From: Olleya aquimaris
GTDB taxonomy: Bacteria; Bacteroidota; Bacteroidia; Flavobacteriales; Flavobacteriaceae
DNA length: 64,000 bases
Assembly (NCBI RefSeq): GCF_003259525.1
Contig: NZ_QLLO01000002.1
Span: forward strand, 310,001-374,000
Reading direction: 5' to 3'
Below are positions 52,384 to 62,232 of the stretch, piece by piece (position 1 is the stretch's first letter; each line of letters starts with the position of its first letter). Below the pieces are notes generated by a model. That model did no database searches, was not told where the DNA came from, and saw only the letters and a program-made list of their open reading frames with translations. The translations under genes and the position numbers were made by a program.

Positions 52384-53595
52384 ATGTCTATATTAAGTGG
52401 CAAAAATATACTATTAGGCATTAGTGCTGGTATTGCTGCTTACAAGACTGCTACATTAGTCAGAGCATTTATAAAAGCAGGTGCAAACGTCCAAGTTGTG
52501 ATGACACCTGCTTCTAAAGATTTTGTAACTCCGCTTACATTATCTACACTTTCCAAAAACCCAGTACATTCAACCTTTACAAATGATGACGATGACAACG
52601 CTATGTGGAATAACCACGTAGAGTTAGGTCTTTGGGCAGATTATTTTGTTATTGCACCAGCTACTGCAAATACCTTGTCTAAAATGGCAAACGGAACTTG
52701 CGATAATTTGCTACTAGCAACCTATTTGTCTGCAAAATGCAAAGTATATTTTGCACCAGCTATGGATTTGGATATGTATAAACATCCTTCGTCAATTGCT
52801 TCTTTTGAAAAACTAAAAAGTTTTGGCAATATTATGATTCCTGCAACTTCTGGCGAGCTAGCTAGTGGATTAGTTGGACAAGGACGTATGGCAGAGCCAG
52901 AAGATATTGTGGCTTTTATTGAGCAGGATATTTTAAATGGTTTGTCACTAAAAAATAAAACAGTATTAATAACTGCTGGTCCAACCTATGAAGCAATAGA
53001 TCCTGTCCGATTTATTGGTAACCATTCTTCAGGTAAAATGGGGTTTGAATTAGCTAAAGCAGCTGCTAATTTAGGCGCAGAAGTTATATTAATAACTGGT
53101 CCAACACACCAAACAGTCAATCATAGTTTAATTACGATTATTCCTGTGGTTAGTGCACAAGAAATGTATGAAGCTACTCATCTTCATTTTAATAATTCTG
53201 ATATTGCAATCTTATCTGCAGCAGTAGCAGATTATAAGCCAAAAAATGTTGCGACTCAGAAAATAAAAAAGAAGGATTCTACGTTAACTTTAGAACTTGA
53301 AAAAACTAAAGATATACTAGCGTCTTTAGGACAAATAAAAACAAATCAGTTTTTAGTAGGTTTTGCTTTAGAGACTAATAACGAGTTAGAACATGCTAAA
53401 TTGAAACTAAAAAAGAAGAATTTAGATTTAATTGTTTTAAATTCGTTAAACGATAAAGGTGCTGGTTTTAAATCCGACACCAATAAAGTTACTTTAATAA
53501 ACAAAGCTGAACAAATTACAGTTTTTGAGTTAAAGTCTAAAACAGAAGTAGCTACAGATATTTTTAATACCATAATTAAAACAATACATGCGTAA
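52384..53595 (+). CDS. coaBC: Phosphopantothenoylcysteine decarboxylase / phosphopantothenate-cysteine ligase
   Basis: 403 residues from the ATG at 52384 (a longer reading from 52333 overlaps rpoZ). The N-terminal FMN decarboxylase shows SGKNILLGISAGIAAYKTATLVRAF, the HxxL-like NNHVELGLWADYFVIAPATANTLSKMANGTCDNLL and FAPAMDLDMYKHPS; the C-terminal ligase starts VLITAGPTYEAIDPVRFIGNHSSGKMG. It carries out two successive steps to coenzyme A; coaE for the last step lies at 62229. It overlaps porD by 8 bases. Confidence 0.95.
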   Translation: MSILSGKNILLGISAGIAAYKTATLVRAFIKAGANVQVVMTPASKDFVTPLTLSTLSKNPVHSTFTNDDDDNAMWNNHVELGLWADYFVIAPATANTLSKMANGTCDNLLLATYLSAKCKVYFAPAMDLDMYKHPSSIASFEKLKSFGNIMIPATSGELASGLVGQGRMAEPEDIVAFIEQDILNGLSLKNKTVLITAGPTYEAIDPVRFIGNHSSGKMGFELAKAAANLGAEVILITGPTHQTVNHSLITIIPVVSAQEMYEATHLHFNNSDIAILSAAVADYKPKNVATQKIKKKDSTLTLELEKTKDILASLGQIKTNQFLVGFALETNNELEHAKLKLKKKNLDLIVLNSLNDKGAGFKSDTNKVTLINKAEQITVFELKSKTEVATDIFNTIIKTIHA

Positions 53596-54475
53596 TCTAT
53601 TATTTCTTTTTTTATTCTGTTTTTCTATGTCTATTCAGGCTCAGGAATTAAATGCAACAGTAGTAGTAAATGCACAGCAAACGGGTAATGAAAACTTACA
53701 GCAATTTAAAACCCTAGAAACACAGTTAAAAGAATTTATTTCTAGTACAAAATGGACCAACAAAACGGTTAAACCGCAAGAACGTATAGATTGTAATTTT
53801 GTAATTAACATCAGTGAGTATTCAGGAAATAATTACAAAGCAACGTTGCAAGTACAGTCGTCTAGACCAGTTTTTGGTGCTAGCTATACAACACCAATCT
53901 ATAATGTTAATGATAAGGATTTTACTTTTGAGTATGTCGAGTTCCAACAACTTATCTACAATCCTACACAGTATGCTTCTAATTTAATTTCTGTGTTGGC
54001 ATTTCATATTCATATGATATTAGGTATGGATGCAGAATCTTTTGCAAAAGAGGGTGGAAGCGATTACTTTAAACAAGCCCAGAATATTGTCAACTTTTCT
54101 CAGCAGGAAAACTACTCTGGATGGAAACTTGAAGATGGCTTGCAAAGTAGATTTGCGCTTATAGATAACTTATTGTCACCTACTTTTAAAGAGTTTAGAA
54201 CAGTGATGTATAACTACCATAGACGAGGTTTAGACATCATGAGCGAGAATCAAAAAGATGCTAAAAACGAAATTGCTATAGCATTAGGGTATTTTAAAGA
54301 CATGAATAGAAGACGCCCAAATTCTTACTTACTACGTGTGTTTTTTGATGCTAAAGCAGAAGAAATAGAACAAATTTTTTCTGATGGACCAAGTGTAGAT
54401 ATTGCAGACCTGATAGATACTTTAAACAAAGTAGCACCAATGCATTCTTCTAAATGGAGAAACATAAAATTTTAG
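53588..54475 (+). CDS. DUF4835 family protein, PorD-like (type IX secretion)
   Basis: 295 residues. A signal peptide (LLFLFLFCFSMSIQAQ) precedes the DUF4835 body: QELNATVVVNAQQTGNENLQQFKTLETQLKEFISSTKWTN, FVINISEYSGNNYKATLQVQSSRPVFGASY, FEYVEFQQLIYNP, YNYHRRGLDIMSEN. The family includes Porphyromonas PorD, linked to type IX secretion. A T9SS cargo is encoded nearby (57313), though not in the same operon. It overlaps coaBC by 8 bases. Confidence 0.86.
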   Translation: MRNLLFLFLFCFSMSIQAQELNATVVVNAQQTGNENLQQFKTLETQLKEFISSTKWTNKTVKPQERIDCNFVINISEYSGNNYKATLQVQSSRPVFGASYTTPIYNVNDKDFTFEYVEFQQLIYNPTQYASNLISVLAFHIHMILGMDAESFAKEGGSDYFKQAQNIVNFSQQENYSGWKLEDGLQSRFALIDNLLSPTFKEFRTVMYNYHRRGLDIMSENQKDAKNEIAIALGYFKDMNRRRPNSYLLRVFFDAKAEEIEQIFSDGPSVDIADLIDTLNKVAPMHSSKWRNIKF

Positions 54476-54514
54476 AACTATATTTTTTTAGTGATTCACT
54501 AACTAATCAAACTA

Positions 54515-56167
54515 ATGCTTACTGGACTAACCATAAAAAACTACGCGTTAATAGATCAGCTTCAAGTTAATTTTAATGATGGTTTTACCATTATTACAGG
54601 AGAAACTGGAGCAGGTAAGTCTATTTTATTAGGCGGATTATCTTTAATATTAGGTAAACGTGCAGATTTATCAAGCTTGCGTAATCCAGACACAAAGTGT
54701 ATTATAGAAGCTACCTTTGATATTGCTAAATACAAATTACAACCGTTATTTAAGTCGGAAGACTTAGATTACGAATCCCAAACAATTATTAGACGCGAGA
54801 TCTTACCGTCTGGAAAATCTAGAGCTTTTGTTAATGATTCGCCAGTCAATTTATCTAGTCTTCAATTATTAGGAGCACAACTTATAGATATCCACTCTCA
54901 AAACGAAACGTTACAATTAGTGGATGATGCGTTTCAGTTTCAGGTGATTGATGCATTAGCAAATACCGAAACTAATTTAGAGACGTACACCCTTCATTTA
55001 AAACAGTATAAAACGCTTCAAAAACAGCTAAAAGAATTAAAACATTTTCAAGCTGAAGCCATTAAAGAACATGATTATAATTCATTTTTATTAAACGAAT
55101 TAGAAACTGCTAATTTAAAAGCAGGAGAGCTCCAAGATTTAGAAGAAGAGTATGAGGTTTTAAATAATGTAGAAGCTATACAGCAAAAGTTAGAAGAAGC
55201 CAATGCTTTGTTAAGCGAGGAGCAAATAGGTGTATTAACTAACTTAAGAACCATTAAATTAGCTTTACAAAAGCTATCAACTATTTCTATTAATTATCAA
55301 CCTATTTTAGACCGAGTAACCAGTAGTTTAATAGAGTTAGATGATGTTTTGGTAGATATAGAGCGTTTTCAAGACGCATTAGATGCAGATCCCAACAGGT
55401 TAGAAGTAGTAAACACCAAAATATCTACGTTAAATAATTTAATGCAAAAGCATTTAGTTAATTCTGTAGACGAGTTGCTAGAAATAAAAGAAGCGCTTTC
55501 TAAAAAAGTAGAAGCAACAGAAAATGTAGAGCAAGATATTTTAGAAAAAGAAAAAGAAATTAATGCAGTTAAACTACTTTTAAATACAGAAGCTAATAGC
55601 ATTACAGAAAAACGCCATAAAGCTATACCAGATTTAAAAAAGCAATTAGAAGCTATTTTAAGTCAATTAGGTATGCCTAATGCGCAGTTTAATATTAGTT
55701 TAAACCCTTCAGAAGAGTTTCTGTATAACGGAAAAGATAATTTAAGCTTCCTATTTTCAGCAAATAAAGGTGGACAATTTAATCAGCTTAAAAAGGCTGC
55801 ATCTGGTGGAGAGTTATCTAGAATTATGTTAGCCATAAAATTTATTCTTTCTAAATATGTCAAGCTACCTACTATTATGTTTGACGAAATTGATACAGGA
55901 GTCTCTGGTGAAATCTCCAACAAAATGGCAGACATCATGTCACAAATGAGCACTAATATGCAAGTGTTTAGTATTACACATTTACCGCAAATTGCTGCCA
56001 AAGGAAATACGCATTTTAAAGTTTACAAAGAAGATGTCAATGAAGTAACCACTACTAATTTAGTGAAATTAAATTACGACGAGCGCGTAGTGGAACTAGC
56101 TCAAATGCTTGGAGGTTCTCAATTATCAGATTCTGCAATAGCACATGCTAAACAATTATTGAATTAA
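54515..56167 (+). CDS. recN: DNA repair protein RecN
   Basis: 550 residues. LTGLTIKNYALIDQLQVNF, FTIITGETGAGKSILLGGLSLILGKRAD (Walker A), a long coiled coil from about 150 to 360 (KQLKELKHFQAEAIKEHDYNSF ... KEKEINAVKLLL), AASGGELSRIMLAIKFIL (ABC signature) and PTIMFDEIDTGVSGEISNKMADIM (Walker B) are all present. It is an SMC-like protein for double-strand break repair. It lies 39 bases after porD and is the last gene of the bamD unit. Confidence 0.95.
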   Translation: MLTGLTIKNYALIDQLQVNFNDGFTIITGETGAGKSILLGGLSLILGKRADLSSLRNPDTKCIIEATFDIAKYKLQPLFKSEDLDYESQTIIRREILPSGKSRAFVNDSPVNLSSLQLLGAQLIDIHSQNETLQLVDDAFQFQVIDALANTETNLETYTLHLKQYKTLQKQLKELKHFQAEAIKEHDYNSFLLNELETANLKAGELQDLEEEYEVLNNVEAIQQKLEEANALLSEEQIGVLTNLRTIKLALQKLSTISINYQPILDRVTSSLIELDDVLVDIERFQDALDADPNRLEVVNTKISTLNNLMQKHLVNSVDELLEIKEALSKKVEATENVEQDILEKEKEINAVKLLLNTEANSITEKRHKAIPDLKKQLEAILSQLGMPNAQFNISLNPSEEFLYNGKDNLSFLFSANKGGQFNQLKKAASGGELSRIMLAIKFILSKYVKLPTIMFDEIDTGVSGEISNKMADIMSQMSTNMQVFSITHLPQIAAKGNTHFKVYKEDVNEVTTTNLVKLNYDERVVELAQMLGGSQLSDSAIAHAKQLLN

Positions 56168-56232
56168 TAGTATCTTTGAAAAATTAATAAACAAATCAAC
56201 TAATTTTCAAATAACAAATCAACTACAAGATT

Positions 56233-57057
56233 ATGTCATACAACTTATTAAAAGGAAAAAGAGGAATCATATTTGGCGCATTAGACGAAAACTCTATAGC
56301 TTGGAAAACTGCAGAACGTGTCCATGAAGAAGGCGGAACATTTGTACTAACTAATGCACCAGTTGCTATGCGTATGGGACAAATAAATGCATTAGCAGAA
56401 AAAACGGGATCTCAAATAATTCCTGCGGACGCAACGTCTTTAGAAGATTTAGAAAATTTGGTATCCCAAGCTACAGAAATTTTAGGCGGTAAATTAGATT
56501 TTGTATTACACTCAATTGGGATGTCGATAAATGTTAGAAAAGGAAGACATTATACAGACCAAAATTATGATTGGACACAAAAAGGAACTGATGTGTCTGC
56601 AATGTCATTTCATAAAACCATGCAAACCCTTTACAAGCAAGATGCTATGAATGAGTGGGGAAGTATTGTTGCTTTAACTTACATGGCTGCACAACGTGTG
56701 TTTCCTGACTATAATGATATGGCAGATAATAAAGCGTATTTAGAAAGTATTGCACGCAGTTTTGGGTACTTCTTTGGAAGAGATAAAAAAGTTAGAGTAA
56801 ATACTATTTCTCAATCTCCAACACCAACCACAGCAGGAAGTGGAGTTAAAGGATTTGATGGTTTTATTGCTTACGCTGAAAAAATGTCGCCACTAGGTAA
56901 TGCAACTGCATTAGATTGTGCTAACTACACCGTATCCTTGTTTAGCGATTTAACTAAACGTGTTACCTTGCAAAATCTATTTAATGATGGAGGCTTCAGT
57001 AATATGGGAGTAAGTGATGCAGTTATGGATGCTTTTGTAGAGTCAAATAACAAATAA
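56233..57057 (+). CDS. fabI: Enoyl-ACP reductase (NADH)
   Basis: 274 residues. LLKGKRGIIFGALDENSIAWKTAERVHEEGG is the FabI nucleotide motif; LHSIGMSINVRKGRHY and SIVALTYMAAQRVFPDYNDMADNKAYLESIARSFGYFFG contain the catalytic Tyr and Lys with spacing Y-x6-K, and QSPTPTTAGSGVKGFDGF is the substrate loop. It does the last reduction of fatty-acid elongation; triclosan-type inhibitors act on this family. It is alone, between recN and a strong terminator (57079-57110). Confidence 0.95.
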   Translation: MSYNLLKGKRGIIFGALDENSIAWKTAERVHEEGGTFVLTNAPVAMRMGQINALAEKTGSQIIPADATSLEDLENLVSQATEILGGKLDFVLHSIGMSINVRKGRHYTDQNYDWTQKGTDVSAMSFHKTMQTLYKQDAMNEWGSIVALTYMAAQRVFPDYNDMADNKAYLESIARSFGYFFGRDKKVRVNTISQSPTPTTAGSGVKGFDGFIAYAEKMSPLGNATALDCANYTVSLFSDLTKRVTLQNLFNDGGFSNMGVSDAVMDAFVESNNK

Positions 57058-57078
57058 CAATTCGGTAACAAATATCAC

Positions 57079-57110
57079 AAAGCCTTACGAATATCGTAAG
57101 GCTTTTTTTT
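57079..57110 (+). terminator. Terminator after fabI
   Basis: AAAGCCTTACGA / TCGTAAGGCTTT, 12-bp stem, ATA loop, then a T-run. Confidence 0.88.
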
Positions 57111-57312
57111 ATGTTTAAAAAGTAGTGCCATGTATAATGAAATTAGGAAAAGTCTTACTCTCAAATAGTTGTGGTTTTTTGTTAAATAAATTAACACTTT
57201 AACTTGTTTATTTGTGCTTTATCGATTTGGTAATAGTTAGACTTTGTAGTTAGGAATTAATCAATATTTTTAGAGAATGATTAATTAATTAATAACTAAT
57301 ACTAAATTTAAT

Positions 57313-60189
57313 ATGAAAAAAATTACTTTATTAATTTTTATGTTGTTTACTTCATTTTCTTTTGCACAATTGCAAGTAGGAACTGGAAACAACCAATTAC
57401 AGAATATGCCATTTGAACCATTTTATGGCTACACTTACAGTCAGAGTATTTATACTGCTGCTGAAATTAACACATCTGGTACAATTACTGGATTACAGTA
57501 CTACTTTAGTGGTACATCATTATTACCAAATAGTCAAGATATAACTATTTATATTGGTCATACAACAAAGACTGCTTTTGCTAGTACAACAGACTGGGAA
57601 CCAGTTTCAGGTCTTACTGCATCTTACACAGGAGGAATAGATGTGTCTGGTGGTGTTGGATGGGTAACATTAACTTTAGATACCCCTTTTGTATATAACG
57701 GTACAGATAACCTGATTATAGCATTTGATGAGAACTTGGCTGGATATGATGGTTCAGGTGACGATTTTTGGAATACTGCTACCTCAGAAGTAAGAAGTAT
57801 TACTTACAGAAGTGATAGTGTAAATCCAGATCCAACTGCACCTCCTACAGCTACTGGAACTTACTCTTTTTCACCAACAATTATTTTTAATGGTCTTGTA
57901 GCTTCATCTCCTCCAAATTGTGATTCAACTTTAACGGATATTAATGTCACTGGAGATGTAACATGGACAGCAGCTACAGGTTCTGCAACTGGTTATAAAT
58001 TATCAGTAGGTACTTCTACAGGAGCTACTGATGTTGCTAACGCAGTAGATGTAGGTGACGTATTAACATATAATGTTGGTGCTTTAAGTGCTGGAACAAC
58101 ATACTATGTAACTATAGTATCTTATAATGCTAATGGTGATGCAACGGGATGTGTAGAACAAACTTTTACAGTTCCTTGTGTAGATCCTTCAGCAGGAACA
58201 ATAACAAATATTACAACTTCTAGTGCAGATCTTGGTTGGACAGAAAATGGTACAGCAACATTATGGAATGTTGAAGTCGTTGATGTAACAGGTGGAGGTA
58301 CTGCAACTGGAGTTGCTACTGCAACTGGAGTTGCAAATCCTTATGAACTTACTGGATTAGAACAAAACAATAGCTACGAATTTTACGTTCAAGCAGATTG
58401 TGGAGGAGCATTATCTTCATGGGTAGGACCTTTTGCATTTACTACGCAATGTAGTGCTATTGTAGCTCCTTATTCAGAAGATTTTGAGACATTTACAACT
58501 TCTGCTAGTGCTTTTACTAATGAAAATTGCTGGACTGGAACAAATCTTGGAGGATATTTATGGGAAGTAGCAGCAACTACAGATACATCTTCGACCGGAA
58601 CAGGTCCTGGATCTGGAGTAAGTAGTGGTAATTACCTGTTTACAGAAGCTTCATCAGGAACTGTTGGTGATGCAATAGACCTTGTAAGTCCTTTAATAGA
58701 TTTAAGTGGTTTAACTGCACCAGCTTTGATATTTGATTATCATATGTTTGGTGTAAATATGGGAACGCTAGAAGTATTAGTTAATGGAACAACAAGTGTT
58801 TTTACATTAATTGGACAACAACAAACTTCTGAAACTGACCCTTTTCAAACAGCAATCGTAGATTTGAATGCCTTTACAGGACAAACAATTCAAGTAACAT
58901 TTAGAGGGATTAGAGGCAATGGATTTGAAAGCGATATGGCTATAGACAATGTTTCTTTTAATGAATTACCAGCATGTGATGCTCCAATGGCTACATTTAC
59001 AGTTGTTGAAGATTGTACAAATGGTTTTACAGTAGATATTAATGTTACAGATCTAGGTAGCGCAACCTCTTACGATGTTCAAAATGGTGGTGTAAGTGTT
59101 GGTACTATTACTTCGACTGGAACAACAAATGTTGGACCTTTTACAAATGGTACTTCAATAGACTTAGTTATAATTCATCCAGATGATTCGATATGTAATG
59201 TGTCTGAAAATGGTTTAGTAAATACTACACTTTGTCCAATTGAAGTGACCTGTGGTACTCCATCAAACATTAGTGGAGTATGTTATACTAGTGGAGTTAA
59301 TGAAGAATGGTTATTCACTAGTTTAGATGGTACTAGTTTATTAGATATTACTGTAAATGCAGGTCAAGTAGAGTCTTGTTGTGATGAATTTATTGTGTAT
59401 GATGGAGCTGATGCTACAGCACCAGAATTATTTAATGGAACTAATGGTGGTGATTTAACAGGATTATCGTTTACATCAACAGGAACTTCTTTATATATAT
59501 TATTGACACCAGATGGATCAATAGATTGTGGTTCTAGTGGATATGTTCAATTAGATTTTGATGTAAATTGTGCAGTAACGTCAATACCAAACGACGAGTG
59601 TGCAAATGCTGAAGCCTTAACATTAGGAACAGAAGTTTCTGCAGATAATACTGGAGCAACAGATTCTATGATTACTCCAGACTGTTTTACAGGTGCTATC
59701 GCAGATTTATGGTACTCTTTTGTAGCGACGTCTACTGGAGAAGTAACTATTACTACAACAGCAGCTCAATATGGTGTATATAGCGATTGTGCTGGTACCC
59801 AAGTTGGTGCTTGTAATACATCTGTGGTTAGTGGTTTAACAGATGGTGCTACTTACTATGTGAGAGTTAGTGATGATGGTACTACTAGAGCTCAAGCTCC
59901 AGGTGCATTTACATTAACTGTAGCAGAATCATCATTAGGTGTTGATGACTTTAATACAGAATCTTTATTCTCTTACTATCCAAACCCAGTAAACGATAAC
60001 TTAACATTACAAGCTCAAAAAGAGATTACTAATGTTTCTGTTTACAATATGATTGGACAAGAAGTGTACAGAAACGCACCAAATACTTTAACTAACGAAG
60101 TAAACATGTCTAATTTACAATCAGGCGCTTACTTTGTAAAAGTTACTGTTGGTAACGCTACTGAAACAATTAAAGTTATTAAGAACTAA
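57313..60189 (+). CDS. Secreted multidomain protein with type IX sorting signal
   Basis: 958 residues. A signal peptide (ITLLIFMLFTSFSFAQ) is followed by a beta-sandwich (to ~195), two fibronectin type III-like domains (~195-380; PCVDPSAGTITNITTSSADLGWTENGTATLWNVEVVDV), a MAM-like domain (PYSEDFETFTTSASAFTNENCW to AIDNVSFNEL), a CUB-like Cys-containing domain (EVTCGTPSNISGVCYTSG, ESCCDEFIVYDGADATAPELF), a PPC-like domain (IPNDECANAEALTLGTEV) and the type A T9SS sorting domain (YYPNPVNDNLTLQAQKEITNVSVYNMIGQEVY ... GAYFVKVTVGN). It is exported and surface-attached or released; role may be adhesion. A tandem 18-base repeat lies at 58299-58334. Confidence 0.92.
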   Translation: MKKITLLIFMLFTSFSFAQLQVGTGNNQLQNMPFEPFYGYTYSQSIYTAAEINTSGTITGLQYYFSGTSLLPNSQDITIYIGHTTKTAFASTTDWEPVSGLTASYTGGIDVSGGVGWVTLTLDTPFVYNGTDNLIIAFDENLAGYDGSGDDFWNTATSEVRSITYRSDSVNPDPTAPPTATGTYSFSPTIIFNGLVASSPPNCDSTLTDINVTGDVTWTAATGSATGYKLSVGTSTGATDVANAVDVGDVLTYNVGALSAGTTYYVTIVSYNANGDATGCVEQTFTVPCVDPSAGTITNITTSSADLGWTENGTATLWNVEVVDVTGGGTATGVATATGVANPYELTGLEQNNSYEFYVQADCGGALSSWVGPFAFTTQCSAIVAPYSEDFETFTTSASAFTNENCWTGTNLGGYLWEVAATTDTSSTGTGPGSGVSSGNYLFTEASSGTVGDAIDLVSPLIDLSGLTAPALIFDYHMFGVNMGTLEVLVNGTTSVFTLIGQQQTSETDPFQTAIVDLNAFTGQTIQVTFRGIRGNGFESDMAIDNVSFNELPACDAPMATFTVVEDCTNGFTVDINVTDLGSATSYDVQNGGVSVGTITSTGTTNVGPFTNGTSIDLVIIHPDDSICNVSENGLVNTTLCPIEVTCGTPSNISGVCYTSGVNEEWLFTSLDGTSLLDITVNAGQVESCCDEFIVYDGADATAPELFNGTNGGDLTGLSFTSTGTSLYILLTPDGSIDCGSSGYVQLDFDVNCAVTSIPNDECANAEALTLGTEVSADNTGATDSMITPDCFTGAIADLWYSFVATSTGEVTITTTAAQYGVYSDCAGTQVGACNTSVVSGLTDGATYYVRVSDDGTTRAQAPGAFTLTVAESSLGVDDFNTESLFSYYPNPVNDNLTLQAQKEITNVSVYNMIGQEVYRNAPNTLTNEVNMSNLQSGAYFVKVTVGNATETIKVIKN
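58299..58334 (+). repeat. Two exact 18-base tandem copies in the T9SS protein gene
   Basis: TACTGCAACTGGAGTTGC occurs twice head to tail, coding the repeated residues TATGVA in a loop of a fibronectin-like domain. It is in frame (18 bases), so copy change would only lengthen the loop. Confidence 0.8.
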
Positions 60190-60211
60190 TCTTAGACTTT
60201 TAATTCTATAT

Positions 60212-60243
60212 AAAAGCCACCTTTTTAAGGTGGCTTTTTTTAT
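60212..60243 (+). terminator. Terminator after the T9SS protein gene
   Basis: AAAAGCCACCTT / AAGGTGGCTTTT, 12-bp stem, TTT loop, T-run to 60243. Confidence 0.88.
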
Positions 60244-60253
60244 TTGTTTAACT

Positions 60254-60261
60254 TACATTTG
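60254..60261 (+). promoter_or_regulatory. -7 promoter box just before the glycosyltransferase
   Basis: TACATTTG, exact consensus, only 4 bases before the ATG at 60266, which would make the transcript nearly leaderless. No TTG at -33. Confidence 0.35.
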
Positions 60262-60265
60262 TTAC

Positions 60266-61273
60266 ATGAAATTAAGCATCTCTTTTATAATACCTGTTTA
60301 TAATCGTCCTAATGAAATTGAAGAGCTATTAGAAAGCTTTTCAAAATTAGAGGGTACTCATGATTATGAAATTGTTATTGTTGAAGATGGTTCTTCCTTA
60401 ACTTCTAAAGCTGTAATAGATAAGTATAACAAACAGTTAAACATTTCCTATTATTACAAGTCAAATTCAGGTCCAGGAGATTCAAGAAATTACGGAATGT
60501 CCAAAGCAAAAGGTAATTACTTTATTATTTTAGATAGTGATTGTTTGTTACCAAGTCAATATTTAAATACAGTCATTGATAGTTTACATTCAGAATATGT
60601 AGATTGTTTTGGTGGACCAGATAAATCACATCACTCTTTCTCAAACATTCAAAAAGCTATAGATTTTAGTATGACCTCATTTATTACTACAGGAGGTATT
60701 AGAGGAGGCAAAAGAAGTGTCAATCAATTTCAACCAAGAAGCTTTAATATGGGTTTGTCTAAAACTGCTTTTGAAGCGACTCATGGTTTTGGTAATATTC
60801 ATCCTGGAGAAGATCCAGATTTATCAATTCGACTTTGGAGTTTAGGTTTTAAAACTAAACTAATACCAGAAGCTTATGTGTACCATAAACGTCGTATTTC
60901 TTGGTCTAAATTTTACAAACAAGTCTATAAGTTTGGTTCTGTAAGACCTATTTTAAATTCATGGCATCCACAAACTAAAAAGTTGACCTATTGGTTTCCT
61001 ACTTTGTTTTGTTTAGCAGTACTTGTTGCCATAATTTTTACTTTTTTTAATATAAATTTGCCAATTTACTTGTTGCTATTATATTATGTTGCAGTTTTTA
61101 TATTGGCTTTAATCAAAACTAAAAGCTTAGTCATTGCACTTCAAGCATGGTTAGCTTTAAGTATTCAATTTATAGGTTATGGTTATGGATTTTTAAAATC
61201 GACACTTTTGTTATATTTTAAAAACAGTAAGCCAGAAATTATTTTTCCAGATTTATTTTTCAAAACCAAATAA
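60266..61273 (+). CDS. Family 2 glycosyltransferase with membrane tail
   Basis: 335 residues from the ATG at 60266; a longer reading from 60149 would run through the terminator and is rejected. LSISFIIPVYNRPNEIEELLESF and EIVIVEDGSS form the nucleotide-sugar site, YFIILDSDCLLP is the DxD-like motif and NMGLSKTAFEATHGFGNIHPGEDPDLSIRLWSLGFKTKLI the acceptor/base region. Two or three membrane helices follow (LFCLAVLVAIIFTFFNINLPIYLLLLYYVAVFILAL, LAWLALSIQFIGYGYGFL). Sugar and acceptor are unknown. It is five bases before the YbbR gene. Confidence 0.9.
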   Translation: MKLSISFIIPVYNRPNEIEELLESFSKLEGTHDYEIVIVEDGSSLTSKAVIDKYNKQLNISYYYKSNSGPGDSRNYGMSKAKGNYFIILDSDCLLPSQYLNTVIDSLHSEYVDCFGGPDKSHHSFSNIQKAIDFSMTSFITTGGIRGGKRSVNQFQPRSFNMGLSKTAFEATHGFGNIHPGEDPDLSIRLWSLGFKTKLIPEAYVYHKRRISWSKFYKQVYKFGSVRPILNSWHPQTKKLTYWFPTLFCLAVLVAIIFTFFNINLPIYLLLLYYVAVFILALIKTKSLVIALQAWLALSIQFIGYGYGFLKSTLLLYFKNSKPEIIFPDLFFKTK

Positions 61274-61278
61274 AAGAT

Positions 61279-62232
61279 ATGCTAAAATCTAAAATATTAG
61301 GGCTATTCAAAAGCAAGAAACTAAACATGTTTTTATTGTTTTTAATATTAGCTTTTTCAATTTTAATTTTAACTAAGCTATCAAAAACTTATACAGCAAC
61401 CATAGCGTTTAAAGTACATGCTAAACATGTTAACGATACGCATGTTATAGTAAATTCTAATGCAACTAATTTAAACATTACTTTAGAAACTTTCGGATTT
61501 AAATGGGTTAAGTATGCATTTAAGCGACCAGAATTAGACATAAGTTTAAAAAATGAAATCTCAAAACAAGACTCTACAATAGTTTGGTCTGCTTCAAAAG
61601 ACTTTTCAACAATTAATAATCAATTTGATAAAGACGTAAAGATTATAAGTATACAACCAGAAACATTAGTCTTTAAATTTGATATTAACGCTGTTAAGTA
61701 CGTCCCAATTAAATTAGATGCCAATATCCAATATGCACAAGGTTATAATACTTTAGATGAGGTTAAAACTAATCCAGATAGTATTAAACTAATAGGTCCA
61801 AGTTCGGTTTTAAATCAAATAAAACACATTCAAACTCAAAAAATAAGCTTAGAGAGTGTAAAAAACAACATCAATCAAAACCTACTTTTAAAATTAGATA
61901 GCTTAAATAGGACGGTTAAAACAGATTTGGACCGTGTTAATTTATCCATTAAAGTATCCAAATTCTCGGAAGATATTGTAAGCTTGCCCATAGAAATTAT
62001 TAATATCCCAAATGGTAAATCAATTAACTATTTTCCTAAACAAGTATCTTTAAGCTATACTACTAGTTTAGAAAACTATAAAAATATTACTAATCAAGAT
62101 TTTAAAGTAGTTTGTAATTTTGAAGAAGCAATTGACAATTCTTATCTTACACCTTATATAGTAAAACAGCCTAAGGATGTTAAAAATGCAAGACTCCTAC
62201 AACAAAAAATAGAATTTATTATAACAGAATGA
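61279..62232 (+). CDS. YbbR-like domain membrane protein
   Basis: 317 residues. One membrane anchor ([18 protein letters not shown]) precedes extracytoplasmic YbbR-type beta repeats: [59 protein letters not shown] and [27 protein letters not shown]. The third-position repeat pattern P-x-x-V-x-L/V-x-G-P is clear. In Firmicutes YbbR/CdaR controls c-di-AMP synthase; no cdaA is adjacent here. It overlaps coaE by four bases. Confidence 0.85.
   Translation: MLKSKILGLFKSKKLNMFLLFLILAFSILILTKLSKTYTATIAFKVHAKHVNDTHVIVNSNATNLNITLETFGFKWVKYAFKRPELDISLKNEISKQDSTIVWSASKDFSTINNQFDKDVKIISIQPETLVFKFDINAVKYVPIKLDANIQYAQGYNTLDEVKTNPDSIKLIGPSSVLNQIKHIQTQKISLESVKNNINQNLLLKLDSLNRTVKTDLDRVNLSIKVSKFSEDIVSLPIEIINIPNGKSINYFPKQVSLSYTTSLENYKNITNQDFKVVCNFEEAIDNSYLTPYIVKQPKDVKNARLLQQKIEFIITE

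Noticed and set aside
57111-57312. Small gene in the spacer before the T9SS protein
   Set aside because: The only ATG-led frames are about a dozen codons long and show no conserved features.
60149-60265. N-terminal extension of the glycosyltransferase
   Set aside because: It would run through the end of the T9SS gene and its terminator; the conserved glycosyltransferase start is at 60266.
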